Shown here: in pieces, positions 13,073 to 21,444 of the stretch
Layout: each line of letters begins with the position of its first letter
How positions within the stretch are numbered: the stretch's first letter is position 1
Position numbers and translations under genes: made by a program
Notes under the pieces: generated by a model
Told to the model about the DNA's origin: nothing
The model's input: the letters and a program-made list of their open reading frames with translations, nothing else
Database searches by the model: none
Assembly (NCBI GenBank): GCA_963204815.1
Contig: CAUJHQ010000113.1
Span: 1 to 39,266 of the forward strand
Direction of reading: 5' to 3'
DNA: 39,266 nucleotides
From: Pseudomonadota bacterium
GTDB taxonomy: Bacteria; Pseudomonadota; Gammaproteobacteria; Burkholderiales; Burkholderiaceae_C

Positions 13073-15789
13073 AAGGCGAGCACGGCGTCGCGCGGGCCGG
13101 CCAGGCGCGCGGGCTCGAACTGCGTCGGCTGTTCGTCCAGGCGCGCGCGGTGCTGTTCGCGGCGCAGTTCGCGGTAGGCGTCGGCCGCGGCGGCCCCCAC
13201 GCCGGCGGGCAGCAGGCCGGCAGCCTCGGCGCGCTGCAGCAGCGCGATGTTGCCCACGTTGTCCAGCAGCGCGGCGTGCGCGTGGCCCTGCGCGAGCACG
13301 AGGTACTGCACCGCGAACTCCACGTCCATCATGCCGCCGGCGCTGTGCTTGACGTCGAAGCGGTCGGCTGGCACCGGGCGCGCGGCGCGCACCTTCTCGC
13401 GCATCGTGCGCACCTCGTCGCGCAGCGCGGCGGCGTCGCGGCGCGCGGTCAGCACGTCGCGGCGTGCCGCCTCGAAGCGCGCCGCCATGCGCGGGTCGCC
13501 GGCGACGAAGCGCGCCCGCGTGATCGCTTGGTGCTCCCAGGTCCACGCGGTGTTGTCGCCGCGGCCGCGCTGGTAGTGCTCGAAGGCGGCGATCGAGGTC
13601 ACGAGCAGCCCGGAGTTGCCGTTCGGCCGCAGCGCGGTGTCGATGTCGAACAGCTCGCCGGCCGCGGTGCGCAGCGTGAACCACGTGATCAGCTTGCGCA
13701 CGAAGGCGCCGTAGACCTCCTGCGCCTTCTGCGCGTCGGCCTCGTCGCTGTCGTCGAAGAGGAAGACGACGTCGAGGTCGCCGCCGTAGCCGAGCTCCTT
13801 GCCACCGAGCTTGCCGTAGCCGATGACGGCGATCGCCGGCGCCTCGCGGTGGCGCTTGTTGAAGCGCGCCCAGGCCCAGCCGATCGTGATCGCGAGGATG
13901 GCGTCGGCCAGCGCCGACAGGTCGTCGGCCACCTGCTCGACCGTGAGCCGGCCTTCGACGTCGCGCACCAGCGTGCGGAAGACCTCGGCGTGGTGGGCGT
14001 GGCGCAGCGCGTCGAGCAGCTTCTCCTCGTCGTCCTCGCCGGCGCGTGCCCAGGCGAGGCGGCGCGCCTCGAGGTCGGCGACGAAGGCGGCGGCGTCGAA
14101 GCGCTCCTGCATCTGGCGCTCGTCGGCCAGTTCGTCGATGACGCCGGGGTGGCGCATCAGGTACTGCATCGGCCAGCGCGCCAGGCACAGCAGGCGCAGC
14201 AGGCGGCGCTGCACCTCGGGGCGCTCGACCAGCAGCGCCAGGTAGTTCTCGCGCCGCAGCAGCGGTTCGACCCAGTCGACGAAGCGCACCGCGCCCTGTG
14301 CCGTGCAGCTGCCGTCGGCCATCGCGGCGGCGGCGTTCTGCATCAGGCGGCCCAGGCGCAGCCGGCTCTCGTCGCGCAGCGCGGTCACGCGCGGGTGGGT
14401 GGCCCAGGGCTTCAGGCGCTGCGCCAGTTCGGCCGGCAGGCGTTCGAGCAGCGCTTCGCTGTCCACCGGCAGCGGGCCGGGGCCGCAGGTGCGGCAGCCG
14501 TTGCGGCCGTTGCCGCCGCCGTTGCCGCCCTCGCTGAGCAGGGCGTCGAACTCGGCGGCAACGAACTCGCGGATCTCGCCCAGCTGGTCCAGCAGTTCGC
14601 AGGTGTCGCGGCCGGCGGCGCTGCTGCAGACGAGGCCCAGGCTCTTCGCGATCCAGCCGAGGTCTTCGTCGGCCATCGGCAGCAGGTGCGTCTGCTGGTC
14701 GTCGAGGAACTGGATGCGGTGCTCGACGCGGCGCAGGAAGACGTAGCCCTCGGCCAGGCGGGCGGCGGTCTCGGGCTTCATCAGGCCGCGCGCGGCCAGC
14801 TTGTCGAGCGCGCGCAAGGTGCTGCGCGTGCGGATCTCGGGGAACTGGCCGCCGCGCACCACCTGCAGCAGCTGCACGATGAACTCGATCTCGCGGATGC
14901 CGCCGCGCGACAGCTTCACGTCGTTGGCGCGCTCGGGGCGGCCGGCGGCGCGGCGCTGCGCCTCGTCGCGGATCTTGCGGTGCAACTGGCGCAGGCCTTC
15001 GAAGACGCCGTAGTCGAGGTAGCGGCGGTAGACGAAGGGCGTGACCAGGCTGCGCAGCGCCAGCGCGCGCCCGCTCGCCACCGCCTCGCGCGGCGCGATG
15101 ACGCGGCTCTTCAGCCACGCGAAGCGTTCCCACTCGCGGCCCTGCACCTGCAGGTATTCCTCCAGCATCGACAGGCTCACCACCGGCGGGCCGGAATTGC
15201 CGTTCGGCCGCAGCGCGAGGTCGACGCGGAAGACGAAGCCGTCCTCGGTGGTGTCGCCGATCAGCGTGTACAGGCGCCTGGCGACGAGCGAGAAGTACTC
15301 GTGGAAGGACACCGGCTTCGGCCCGGCGGTCTGGCCGTCGTCCTCGTAGACGTAGATGAGGTCGATGTCCGACGACACGTTGAGCTCGCGCGCGCCGCAC
15401 TTGCCCATGCCGACGATCCAGAAGTCGACGCGCCGGCCGTCATCGCCGATCGGCGCGCCGTGGCGTTCGTCCGCGTCGGCCAGCGCCTGCTCGAGCGCCA
15501 CCTCCAGCGTGGCCTCGGCGAGCGCCGTCATCGCGAACGTGATGTCGAGCAGCGGCGCGCCCTGCTCGATGTCGAGCTCGGCCAGCCGCTCCAGCACGAG
15601 CTGGCGCGCCACGCGCAGGGCCGACGGCAGCTCGCGGCCGGCAGCCTGCAGCGCGCGCACGAGCGTGACGATGCCCTCGAAGCCGGGCGTGCCCGGCGGC
15701 AGCAGGGCGCGCTCGGCCGCGTAGCGGCGGCGCACGCGCTGCACGAATCGGCTGTGCTCGGCCAGCGCGCTGCGCGAGTCGGCTGCCAT
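13051..15789 (-). CDS. glnE: bifunctional glutamine synthetase adenylyltransferase/deadenylylase
   Basis: 912 residues, the normal length for GlnE. It adenylylates glutamine synthetase to switch it off and removes the AMP to restore activity, in answer to PII and glutamine. Both nucleotidyltransferase domains are visible: the N-terminal one with G-x-x-E-L-N-V-S-S-D-I-D-L-I-Y (near residue 140) and the C-terminal one with G-K-L-G-G-K-E-L-G-Y-G-G-D-L-D-V-V-F (near 665). A short Gly/Asn-rich insertion lies near residue 425. The ATG at 15789 faces the divergent nitrilase-family gene across 88 nt. glnE heads a probable run glnE, rhombosortase-like, EamA and GST. Confidence 0.97.
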   Translation of the reverse strand: MAADSRSALAEHSRFVQRVRRRYAAERALLPPGTPGFEGIVTLVRALQAAGRELPSALRVARQLVLERLAELDIEQGAPLLDITFAMTALAEATLEVALEQALADADERHGAPIGDDGRRVDFWIVGMGKCGARELNVSSDIDLIYVYEDDGQTAGPKPVSFHEYFSLVARRLYTLIGDTTEDGFVFRVDLALRPNGNSGPPVVSLSMLEEYLQVQGREWERFAWLKSRVIAPREAVASGRALALRSLVTPFVYRRYLDYGVFEGLRQLHRKIRDEAQRRAAGRPERANDVKLSRGGIREIEFIVQLLQVVRGGQFPEIRTRSTLRALDKLAARGLMKPETAARLAEGYVFLRRVEHRIQFLDDQQTHLLPMADEDLGWIAKSLGLVCSSAAGRDTCELLDQLGEIREFVAAEFDALLSEGGNGGGNGRNGCRTCGPGPLPVDSEALLERLPAELAQRLKPWATHPRVTALRDESRLRLGRLMQNAAAAMADGSCTAQGAVRFVDWVEPLLRRENYLALLVERPEVQRRLLRLLCLARWPMQYLMRHPGVIDELADERQMQERFDAAAFVADLEARRLAWARAGEDDEEKLLDALRHAHHAEVFRTLVRDVEGRLTVEQVADDLSALADAILAITIGWAWARFNKRHREAPAIAVIGYGKLGGKELGYGGDLDVVFLFDDSDEADAQKAQEVYGAFVRKLITWFTLRTAAGELFDIDTALRPNGNSGLLVTSIAAFEHYQRGRGDNTAWTWEHQAITRARFVAGDPRMAARFEAARRDVLTARRDAAALRDEVRTMREKVRAARPVPADRFDVKHSAGGMMDVEFAVQYLVLAQGHAHAALLDNVGNIALLQRAEAAGLLPAGVGAAAADAYRELRREQHRARLDEQPTQFEPARLAGPRDAVLALWQAVFG

Positions 15790-15877
15790 GTGGTTCGCCC
15801 TCCGGACGTTCTCGATTCCCCTGGCGGCCGATTCTGCCCGTTGTGCGCGCAGCGCGCCGACGCGCCAGAATGCCCGC

Positions 15878-16675
15878 ATGAAGATCGCTGCCGTGCAGAT
15901 GGTGTCGGTGCCCGACGTGGGGCGCAACCTCGAGGCCGCGGGCCGCCTCGTCGCCGAGGCCGCCGCGGCCGGCGCCGCGCTGGTCGCGCTGCCCGAATAC
16001 TTCTGCCTGCTCGGCCGCCGCGACACCGACAAGCTCGAGCATGCCGAGGCGGCCGGCGACGGCCCGATCCAGCGTTTCCTCGCCGACAGCGCGCGCCGGC
16101 ACGGCGTGTGGCTGGTCGGCGGCACCCTGCCGGTGCGCGCCGAGGGCGGCCGCGTGCTCAACAGCAATGCGGTCTACGCGCCCGACGGCACGCTGGCCGC
16201 GCGCTACGACAAGATCCACCTCTTCGCCTTCGACAACGGCCGCGAGCAGTACGACGAAGGCCGCACGCTCGCCCCCGGCCACGCGCCGGTGGCCGTGCAG
16301 GCGGGGGCGCTGCGCGTCGGGCTGTCGGTCTGCTACGACCTGCGCTTCCCCGAGCTCTACCGCGCGCTGATGGACCCGCCCTGCGACGTCATCAGCGTGC
16401 CGGCGGCCTTCACCTACACCACCGGCCGCGCCCACTGGGAGCTGCTGCTGCGCGCGCGTGCGGTCGAGAACCAGTGCTACGTGCTCGCCGCCGCGCAGGG
16501 CGGCACGCACGAGAACGGCCGCCGCACCTGGGGCCACAGCATGATCGTCGACCCCTGGGGCGAGGTGCTCGCCGTGCGCGACGAGGGCGAGTGCGTCGTC
16601 GTCGCCGAGGTCGACGCCGCACGCATCGCGCAGGTGCGCCAGCAGCTGCCGGCGCTGGCGCACCGGCGCCTGTAG
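15878..16675 (+). CDS. nitrilase-superfamily amidase (Nit/omega-amidase type)
   Basis: 265 residues with the full Glu-Lys-Cys triad of the carbon-nitrogen hydrolases: Glu40 (L-P-E-Y-F), Lys112 (Y-D-K-I-H-L-F) and Cys152 (S-V-C-Y-D-L-R-F-P-E). The R-F-P-E-L-Y-R pattern and length fit the Nit1/NitFhit branch, which hydrolyses deaminated glutathione or omega-amides. The frame is open 30 codons further upstream, but the ATG at 15878 matches the family start and leaves room for a promoter in the glnE spacer. It is convergent with the UbiH-like gene, 17 nt away. Confidence 0.92.
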   Translation: MKIAAVQMVSVPDVGRNLEAAGRLVAEAAAAGAALVALPEYFCLLGRRDTDKLEHAEAAGDGPIQRFLADSARRHGVWLVGGTLPVRAEGGRVLNSNAVYAPDGTLAARYDKIHLFAFDNGREQYDEGRTLAPGHAPVAVQAGALRVGLSVCYDLRFPELYRALMDPPCDVISVPAAFTYTTGRAHWELLLRARAVENQCYVLAAAQGGTHENGRRTWGHSMIVDPWGEVLAVRDEGECVVVAEVDAARIAQVRQQLPALAHRRL

Positions 16676-16692
16676 CGCACCGGTCTCGCGCC

Positions 16693-17853
16693 TCAGCGCA
16701 GCCCGAACATCATGCGCCGCGCCAGCCAGTGCTTGGCCGGCGGCAGCGCGTCGAGCGCGGCGAGCGCGAGGCCGCGCGCGCCGGCCAGCCCGGGCCACTG
16801 CCAGGTGAAGCTGCGCGCCAGGAAGTCGGTCGTCGCGATCGTGCTCCAGCGGTCGGGCGCGCGCGCCCACTCGACGCTGCCGAGCGCGGCGTCGACATCG
16901 CGCGCGTGGCGCAGCGCGCCGACCAGCGCATGGGCGTCGCGCAGGCCCAGGTTCAGGCCCTGGCCGGCGACCGGGTGCAGCGTCTGCGCGGCGTTGCCGA
17001 TGCGCACGGTGCGGCCATCGACCAGCGTGCGCTCGGCATTGAGCCCGAGCGCGAAGTCCTTCAGCGGCCCGAGGCCGACCACGCGGCCCGCCTCGGCCGG
17101 GAACACCGCGTTCAGCACCGCGATGCGCTGCGCCTCGGTGAGGCCGCGCACCGGGTCGTCGGCGCTCGGCACGCACCACACCAGCGCCCAGCGCGGCCCG
17201 CCCAGCGGCAGCAGCGCGGCCGGGCCGTGGCGCGTGAAGCGCTCGAAGGCGGTGCCGGCCGGTGCACCGTCGAGCGTGACGGTGCCCACCCAGGCGGTCT
17301 GGCCGTAGTCGCGCGCCACCGCCTTGCGCGCCTGCTCGGCGAACACGCCGCCTTCGGCGACGACGGCGAGGTCGAAGGTCTCGGCGATGCCGGCGTCCAC
17401 CTCGACCGCGCCTGCCAGCGGCTTCAGCGCCGCCACGGCGTGGCCGAAGCGCGCGCGCAGGCGCTGCGGCTCGGCGGCCACCGCCGCCATCCAGGCCGCC
17501 TGCAGCGGCGCGACGACGCCGCCGTAGGACAGCACCGCGCCGAGCTCGGGCACGCCCAGCTCGTCGGCGCGGATGCGCACCGCGGCGCCGTTCCACGACG
17601 GTGGCTGCTGCGACACGTGCACCTCGAGGATGGGCTCGGCCGCCGGCCGCCCCACCAGGCGTTGCAGCAGCTGCACGCTGCCCAGCGACAGCGCCAGCGT
17701 GCGCGGGTCGCCGGACACGTCGCGCTCGGCCGGGCGGGCGTCGAAGACCGTGACCTGCGCGTGCGGCAGCGTGCGGGCGGCCAGCAGCGCCAGCGCCAGC
17801 CCGGCGGGGCCGGCGCCGACGACGGCCATGTTCAGCGTCGTGCGGGGAACCAT
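16693..17853 (-). CDS. UbiH/UbiF-family FAD monooxygenase
   Basis: 386 residues. V-V-G-A-G-P-A-G-L-A-L-A binds the ADP part of FAD at the N-terminus, D-P-R-T-L-A-L-S is the UbiH-family block near residues 48-55, and G-N-A-A-Q-T-L-H-P-V-A-G-Q-G-L-N-L-G-L-R-D is the second FAD-binding block. Enzymes of this group hydroxylate the ubiquinone ring. I keep the ATG at 17853; neither it nor the ATG at 17829 has a clear Shine-Dalgarno. It is divergent from the SPFH gene with only 43 nt between start codons. Confidence 0.85.
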   Translation of the reverse strand: MVPRTTLNMAVVGAGPAGLALALLAARTLPHAQVTVFDARPAERDVSGDPRTLALSLGSVQLLQRLVGRPAAEPILEVHVSQQPPSWNGAAVRIRADELGVPELGAVLSYGGVVAPLQAAWMAAVAAEPQRLRARFGHAVAALKPLAGAVEVDAGIAETFDLAVVAEGGVFAEQARKAVARDYGQTAWVGTVTLDGAPAGTAFERFTRHGPAALLPLGGPRWALVWCVPSADDPVRGLTEAQRIAVLNAVFPAEAGRVVGLGPLKDFALGLNAERTLVDGRTVRIGNAAQTLHPVAGQGLNLGLRDAHALVGALRHARDVDAALGSVEWARAPDRWSTIATTDFLARSFTWQWPGLAGARGLALAALDALPPAKHWLARRMMFGLR

Positions 17854-17896
17854 GGGGCTATTATTCGCCGCACTTCGTGGGCACCGCAGGGAGAGC

Positions 17897-18937
17897 ATGG
17901 CCATGGCGCTGATGGACTTCATCAAGAAACAGTTCATCGACATCCTCGAATGGACCGAGTCCGGCGACGGCACGCTGGCCTGGCGCTACCCGATGGCGGG
18001 CAACGAGATCCAGTACGGCGGCTCGCTCACCGTGCGCGAGAGCCAGATGGCGGTCTTCGTCAACGAAGGCAAGGTGGCCGACGTCTTCGGCCCCGGCATG
18101 CACAAGCTGACGACGCAGACGCTGCCGGTGCTGACCTACCTGAAGAACTGGGACAAGCTGTTCCAGAGCCCGTTCAAGAGCGACGTCTACTTCTTCAGCA
18201 CGCGCCAGCAGCTCGACCGCCGCTGGGGCACGCAGCAGCCGGTGACGATCCGCGACAAGGACTTCGGCGCCGTGCGGCTGCGCGCCTTCGGCAACTACGC
18301 CTTCCGCGTTGCCGACGCCAAGCTCTTCCACACCGAGGTGAGCGGCACGCGCGAGCGCTACACCGTCGACGAGCTCGACGGCCAGCTGCGCGGGCTGATG
18401 CTGCAGCACATCAGCGACGCCGTGGCGGCCAGCGGCCTGGCCTTTCTGGACCTCGCGGCCAACCAGGTCGAGTTCGCGGCGCAGCTGAAGGAAGCCACCG
18501 CGCCGTCGTTCGCCAAGCTCGGCCTCGCGCTCGAAGGCGTGACGCTGCAGAACGTGAGCCTGCCCGAGGAACTGCAGAAGATCCTCGACCAGAAGATCGG
18601 CATGGGCATGGTCGGCGGCGACATGGGTAAGTTCATGCAGTACCAGACGGCGCAGTCGATCCCGAAGTTCGCCGAGGGCGCGGCCGGCGCAGGCGGCGGT
18701 GGCGGTGGCGGTGGCGTCATTGGCGACGCCATGGGCCTGGGCGCCGGCGTCGCGCTCGGCCAGGTGATGGCGCAGCAGCTGAGCCAGGGCCTGCAGCCGG
18801 CCGCCGCTGCCGCGGGCGTCAAGCCCGACGAGGTGATGGCGACGATCGAGAAGCTCGGCGAGTTGAAGTCCAAGGGCATCCTCACCGAAGAGGAGTTCGC
18901 GGCGAAGAAGGCGGAGCTGCTGAAGAAGCTCGTCTGA
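17897..18937 (+). CDS. SPFH-domain protein with C-terminal SHOCT motif
   Basis: 346 residues. The N-terminal two thirds is a YdjI/virion-core-like SPFH (band-7) domain, beginning with an amphipathic M-A-L-M-D-F-I-K-K-Q-F-I-D and containing the block R-E-S-Q-M-A-V-F-V-N-E-G-K. A Gly-rich hinge (seven Gly in a row, near residue 273) leads to a C-terminal SHOCT domain (about 312-346, L-G-E-L-K-S-K-G-I-L-T-E-E-E-F). SPFH proteins form large membrane-bound cages. Chosen start: ATG at 17897, with AGGGAGAG just upstream. It opens the plus-strand cluster with DUF4178, DUF350, Nudix and TIR-macro genes. Confidence 0.9.
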   Translation: MAMALMDFIKKQFIDILEWTESGDGTLAWRYPMAGNEIQYGGSLTVRESQMAVFVNEGKVADVFGPGMHKLTTQTLPVLTYLKNWDKLFQSPFKSDVYFFSTRQQLDRRWGTQQPVTIRDKDFGAVRLRAFGNYAFRVADAKLFHTEVSGTRERYTVDELDGQLRGLMLQHISDAVAASGLAFLDLAANQVEFAAQLKEATAPSFAKLGLALEGVTLQNVSLPEELQKILDQKIGMGMVGGDMGKFMQYQTAQSIPKFAEGAAGAGGGGGGGGVIGDAMGLGAGVALGQVMAQQLSQGLQPAAAAAGVKPDEVMATIEKLGELKSKGILTEEEFAAKKAELLKKLV

Positions 18938-18950
18938 TGCGGGTGGCGAT

Positions 18951-19017
18951 CGGCCCGGCGCTGGGCCGCCCCGAGCCGGGCCCGCCCCCTCGGGGGGTGG
19001 CGCGGACGCGAAGCGTC
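18951..19017. repeat. intergenic GC-rich triple-hairpin element
   Basis: The 97-nt gap between the SPFH and DUF4178 genes holds three successive inverted repeats: CGGCCC/GGGCCG (18951-18956 and 18963-18968), CCCCC/GGGGG (18985-18989 and 18992-18996) and GACGC/GCGTC (19005-19009 and 19013-19017). The arrangement resembles dispersed intergenic elements common in Burkholderiales genomes. It could lower read-through or protect the SPFH mRNA. No second copy was noticed in the window. Confidence 0.5.
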
Positions 19018-19034
19018 AAGCCTGGGGGCTCGAA

Positions 19035-20588
19035 GTGACCCAGCGCGCCTACCGCGCGGCCTGCCCGAACTGCGGCGCGCCGGTCGAGTTCGCGTCGGCC
19101 GCGTCGGCGAGTGCGGTCTGCAGCTACTGCAAGAGCACGCTGGTGCGCGACGGCGAGGCGCTCACGCGCATCGGCGTCGTCGGCGAGCTGTTCGACGACC
19201 ATTCTCCGCTGCGGCTGGGCGCTGCCGGCCAGCTGCAGGGCCAACCCTTCGCGCTGGTGGGCCGCCTGCAGTACGGCTATGCCGACGGCACCTGGAACGA
19301 GTGGCACGCGCTGTTCGACAACGGCCGCAGCGGGTGGCTGAGCGAGGACAACGGCGCCTACGTCTTCGCGTTCGACACCACGCTCGCGCAGGCGCCGGCG
19401 CTGGACACGCTGCGCGCCGGCCAGCGCGTCGCGGTCGGCGGCCAGGCCTGGGACGTCGCCTCGGTCGTCGTCGCCAAGCTGCTGTCGGCCGAAGGCGAGC
19501 TGCCGGCGCCGCCGAAGCTGGCCGGCGGCTTCGGCGTCGTCGACCTGCGCAACCCGCTCGGCGAGGTCGGCACGCTCGACTTCTCGCGTACGCCGCCGAC
19601 GTGGTCGATCGGCCGCTCGGTCGCGCTGTCCGAACTGGCGCTCACCGGCCTGGCGGACACGAGCGAGAAGACGCTGAAGGGCCGCGGCGTCGAATGCCCC
19701 AGCTGCGGCAGCGCGCTCGACGTGAAGCTGTCGACGACGCAGAGCCTCGCCTGCCCGCAGTGCCGCGCCGTCGTCGACCTCTCCGGCGGCGTCGGCGCCG
19801 AGTTGCGGCACTACGCGCAGAACAACAGCGGCCCCGGCGGCCTGGAGCCGCAGATCGCGCTCGGCAAGACCGGCACGCTGGCGCTCGGTGGCACGCCGCT
19901 GCCGTGGCAGGCGGTCGGCTTCATGGAGCGCTGCACCGCCGACGGCGACGACGAGACCTTCTACTGGCGCGAGTACCTGCTGTGGAACCGCAGCGCCGGC
20001 TTCGCCTTCCTGGTCGACAGCGAGGACGGCTGGAGCTGGGTCAGGCCGATCACCGGCGCGCCCGCGCAGAAGGGCGACGGCGCGCGCTGGCAAGGCGCCG
20101 ACTACCGCCGCAAGGAGAGCTACGGCGCCCGGGTGACCTGGGTGCAGGGCGAGTTCTACTGGCGCGTTCAGCGCGACGAGCGCGCGCTCGTCGCCGACTA
20201 CGTGGGCGTCGGCCTGGCGGTGAAGAAGCGCCTGTCGCGCGAGCAGACCGGCAACGAGGTGACGTGGTCGGCCGGCGAAACGCTGGCCGCCAGCCAGGTG
20301 GCGCAGGCCTTCGGGCTGGCGGCGCCGGCGGCGCTGGCGCGCGACAGCGGCCCGGTGGCGGCCGCCAAGGGCGTGCGGACGCTGATCGTGCTGTTCGTGC
20401 TGCTCTTCCTCGTCGTCGTCTTGTTCAGCCGCTGTGGCGGCGACAACTGCGACGAGGTGCGCGCCACCTTCGGGCCGGCCAGCGCGGAATACCAGCAGTG
20501 CCAGCGCAACCGCAGCAGCGGCAGCGGCAGCGGGCGCAGCGGCGGTTCGTTCGGCGGCTGGTCCAGCGGCGGCGGCGGCCACAAGTGA
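19035..20588 (+). CDS. DUF4178 zinc-ribbon membrane protein
   Basis: 517 residues. A zinc ribbon (Cys10, Cys13, Cys29, Cys32) is followed by a DUF4178 beta-barrel module, a second zinc ribbon (Cys221, Cys224, Cys240, Cys243), a second DUF4178-like module with many aromatics (T-F-Y-W-R-E-Y-L-L-W), one membrane helix at about 446-465 and a Ser/Gly-rich tail. The main body is probably cytoplasmic with a single C-terminal anchor. The function is unknown; DUF4178 genes recur beside DUF350, SPFH and spermidine-synthase-like genes. The start is GTG; no strong Shine-Dalgarno is seen. Confidence 0.88.
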   Translation: MTQRAYRAACPNCGAPVEFASAASASAVCSYCKSTLVRDGEALTRIGVVGELFDDHSPLRLGAAGQLQGQPFALVGRLQYGYADGTWNEWHALFDNGRSGWLSEDNGAYVFAFDTTLAQAPALDTLRAGQRVAVGGQAWDVASVVVAKLLSAEGELPAPPKLAGGFGVVDLRNPLGEVGTLDFSRTPPTWSIGRSVALSELALTGLADTSEKTLKGRGVECPSCGSALDVKLSTTQSLACPQCRAVVDLSGGVGAELRHYAQNNSGPGGLEPQIALGKTGTLALGGTPLPWQAVGFMERCTADGDDETFYWREYLLWNRSAGFAFLVDSEDGWSWVRPITGAPAQKGDGARWQGADYRRKESYGARVTWVQGEFYWRVQRDERALVADYVGVGLAVKKRLSREQTGNEVTWSAGETLAASQVAQAFGLAAPAALARDSGPVAAAKGVRTLIVLFVLLFLVVVLFSRCGGDNCDEVRATFGPASAEYQQCQRNRSSGSGSGRSGGSFGGWSSGGGGHK

Positions 20589-20630
20589 AGATCAAGTGAC
20601 GACAATGCGTCTGACCCCAGGAGGTCCGTG

Positions 20631-20855
20631 ATGATGGGAATCGAGTGGCTCAAGCCCGGCGTGTTCTTCGGTTCGCTGCTGTTCGCCCTGCTGGGCGTGG
20701 CGGTGTTCTGGGTCTGCTTCGTCATCGTCGACAAGCTCACGCCGTACAAGCTGTGGGAAGAGATCGTCGAGAAGCAGAACGTGGCGCTCGCGATCGTGGT
20801 CGGCGCGATGTGCATCGCCATCGGCCTCATCGTGTCGGCGGCGGTGCACGGCTAG
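20631..20855 (+). CDS. DUF350 (YjfL-like) small membrane protein
   Basis: 74 residues with two membrane helices (about 10-29 and 49-70) joined by a short polar loop (D-K-L-T-P-Y-K-L-W-E-E-I-V-E-K-Q-N). The N-A-L/N-V-A-L-A-I-V-V-G pattern is the DUF350/YjfL signature; many members carry two such repeats, this one carries a single repeat. A full AGGAGG at 20619-20624 lies 6 nt before the ATG chosen, the strongest ribosome site in the cluster. The family is of unknown function and associates with GspS-like and spermidine-synthase-like genes. Confidence 0.85.
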   Translation: MMGIEWLKPGVFFGSLLFALLGVAVFWVCFVIVDKLTPYKLWEEIVEKQNVALAIVVGAMCIAIGLIVSAAVHG

Positions 20856-20859
20856 CGGC

Positions 20860-21444
20860 ATGCCGAAGGCCGAACTGCGCGGCCGCCGCCGCCTGCTCGA
20901 CGACTTCTTCAAGGTCGACGAGCTGACGGTCGCCGTCGAGCGCTTCGATGGCAGCGTGTCGGCGCCGCTGCGCCGCCTGGTCTTCGAGCGCGGCGACGCG
21001 GTGGCCGCCGTGGTGCGCCACCGCGACCGCGGCACGCTGCTGTTCACCGAGCAGTTCCGCGCGCCCACGCTCGAGAAGGGCCCCGGCTGGCTGCTCGAGG
21101 TGGTGGCCGGCATGATCGACCGCGCCGAGGCGCCCGAAGCGGCGCTGCGCCGCGAGCTGCACGAGGAGCTCGGCTACGCCGTGCAGCACCTGGAGCCGAT
21201 CGCCACCTTCTATGTGTCGCCGGGCGGCAGCAGCGAGCGCATCTGGCTCTACTACGCCGAGGTCGCCGAGGTCACGCGCAGCGGGCGCGGCGGCGGGGTC
21301 GCGGCCGAGAACGAGGACATCCGCATCGTCGAGATGACGGACGCCGAGGCGCGCGCCGCGCTGGCGGCGGGCCGGCTGCCGGATGCCAAGTCGATCATCG
21401 GCCTGCAATGGCTGTTCGCACGCACGCGAAAGGCGGTTCCATGA
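20860..21444 (+). CDS. Nudix hydrolase, ADP-ribose pyrophosphatase type
   Basis: 194 residues with a complete Nudix box G-x5-E-x7-R-E-L-x-E-E-x-G at residues 84-105, which binds Mg2+ and the diphosphate. The upstream T-E-Q-F-R-A-P and the downstream Y-V-S-P-G-G-S-S-E-R-I segments are the NudF/ADP-ribose pyrophosphatase pattern, so the likely reaction is ADP-ribose to AMP plus ribose-5-phosphate; GDP-mannose or related sugars are the alternative. It follows DUF350 by 4 nt and its stop overlaps the TIR-macro start as ATGA. Confidence 0.92.
   Translation: MPKAELRGRRRLLDDFFKVDELTVAVERFDGSVSAPLRRLVFERGDAVAAVVRHRDRGTLLFTEQFRAPTLEKGPGWLLEVVAGMIDRAEAPEAALRRELHEELGYAVQHLEPIATFYVSPGGSSERIWLYYAEVAEVTRSGRGGGVAAENEDIRIVEMTDAEARAALAAGRLPDAKSIIGLQWLFARTRKAVP

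Noticed and set aside
13150..18630. A 1826-codon open frame on the plus strand
   Set aside because: It runs antisense to glnE and ubiH and out of frame over the nitrilase-family and SPFH genes. Its translation is low-complexity Arg/Ala/Val/Gln-rich with no domain. High GC alone keeps such frames open.
18685..18730. GlyGly-CTERM substrate for the rhombosortase in the Gly-rich part of the SPFH protein
   Set aside because: The Gly run is internal and followed by a SHOCT domain, not by a C-terminal helix and basic tail; the protein also has no signal peptide.
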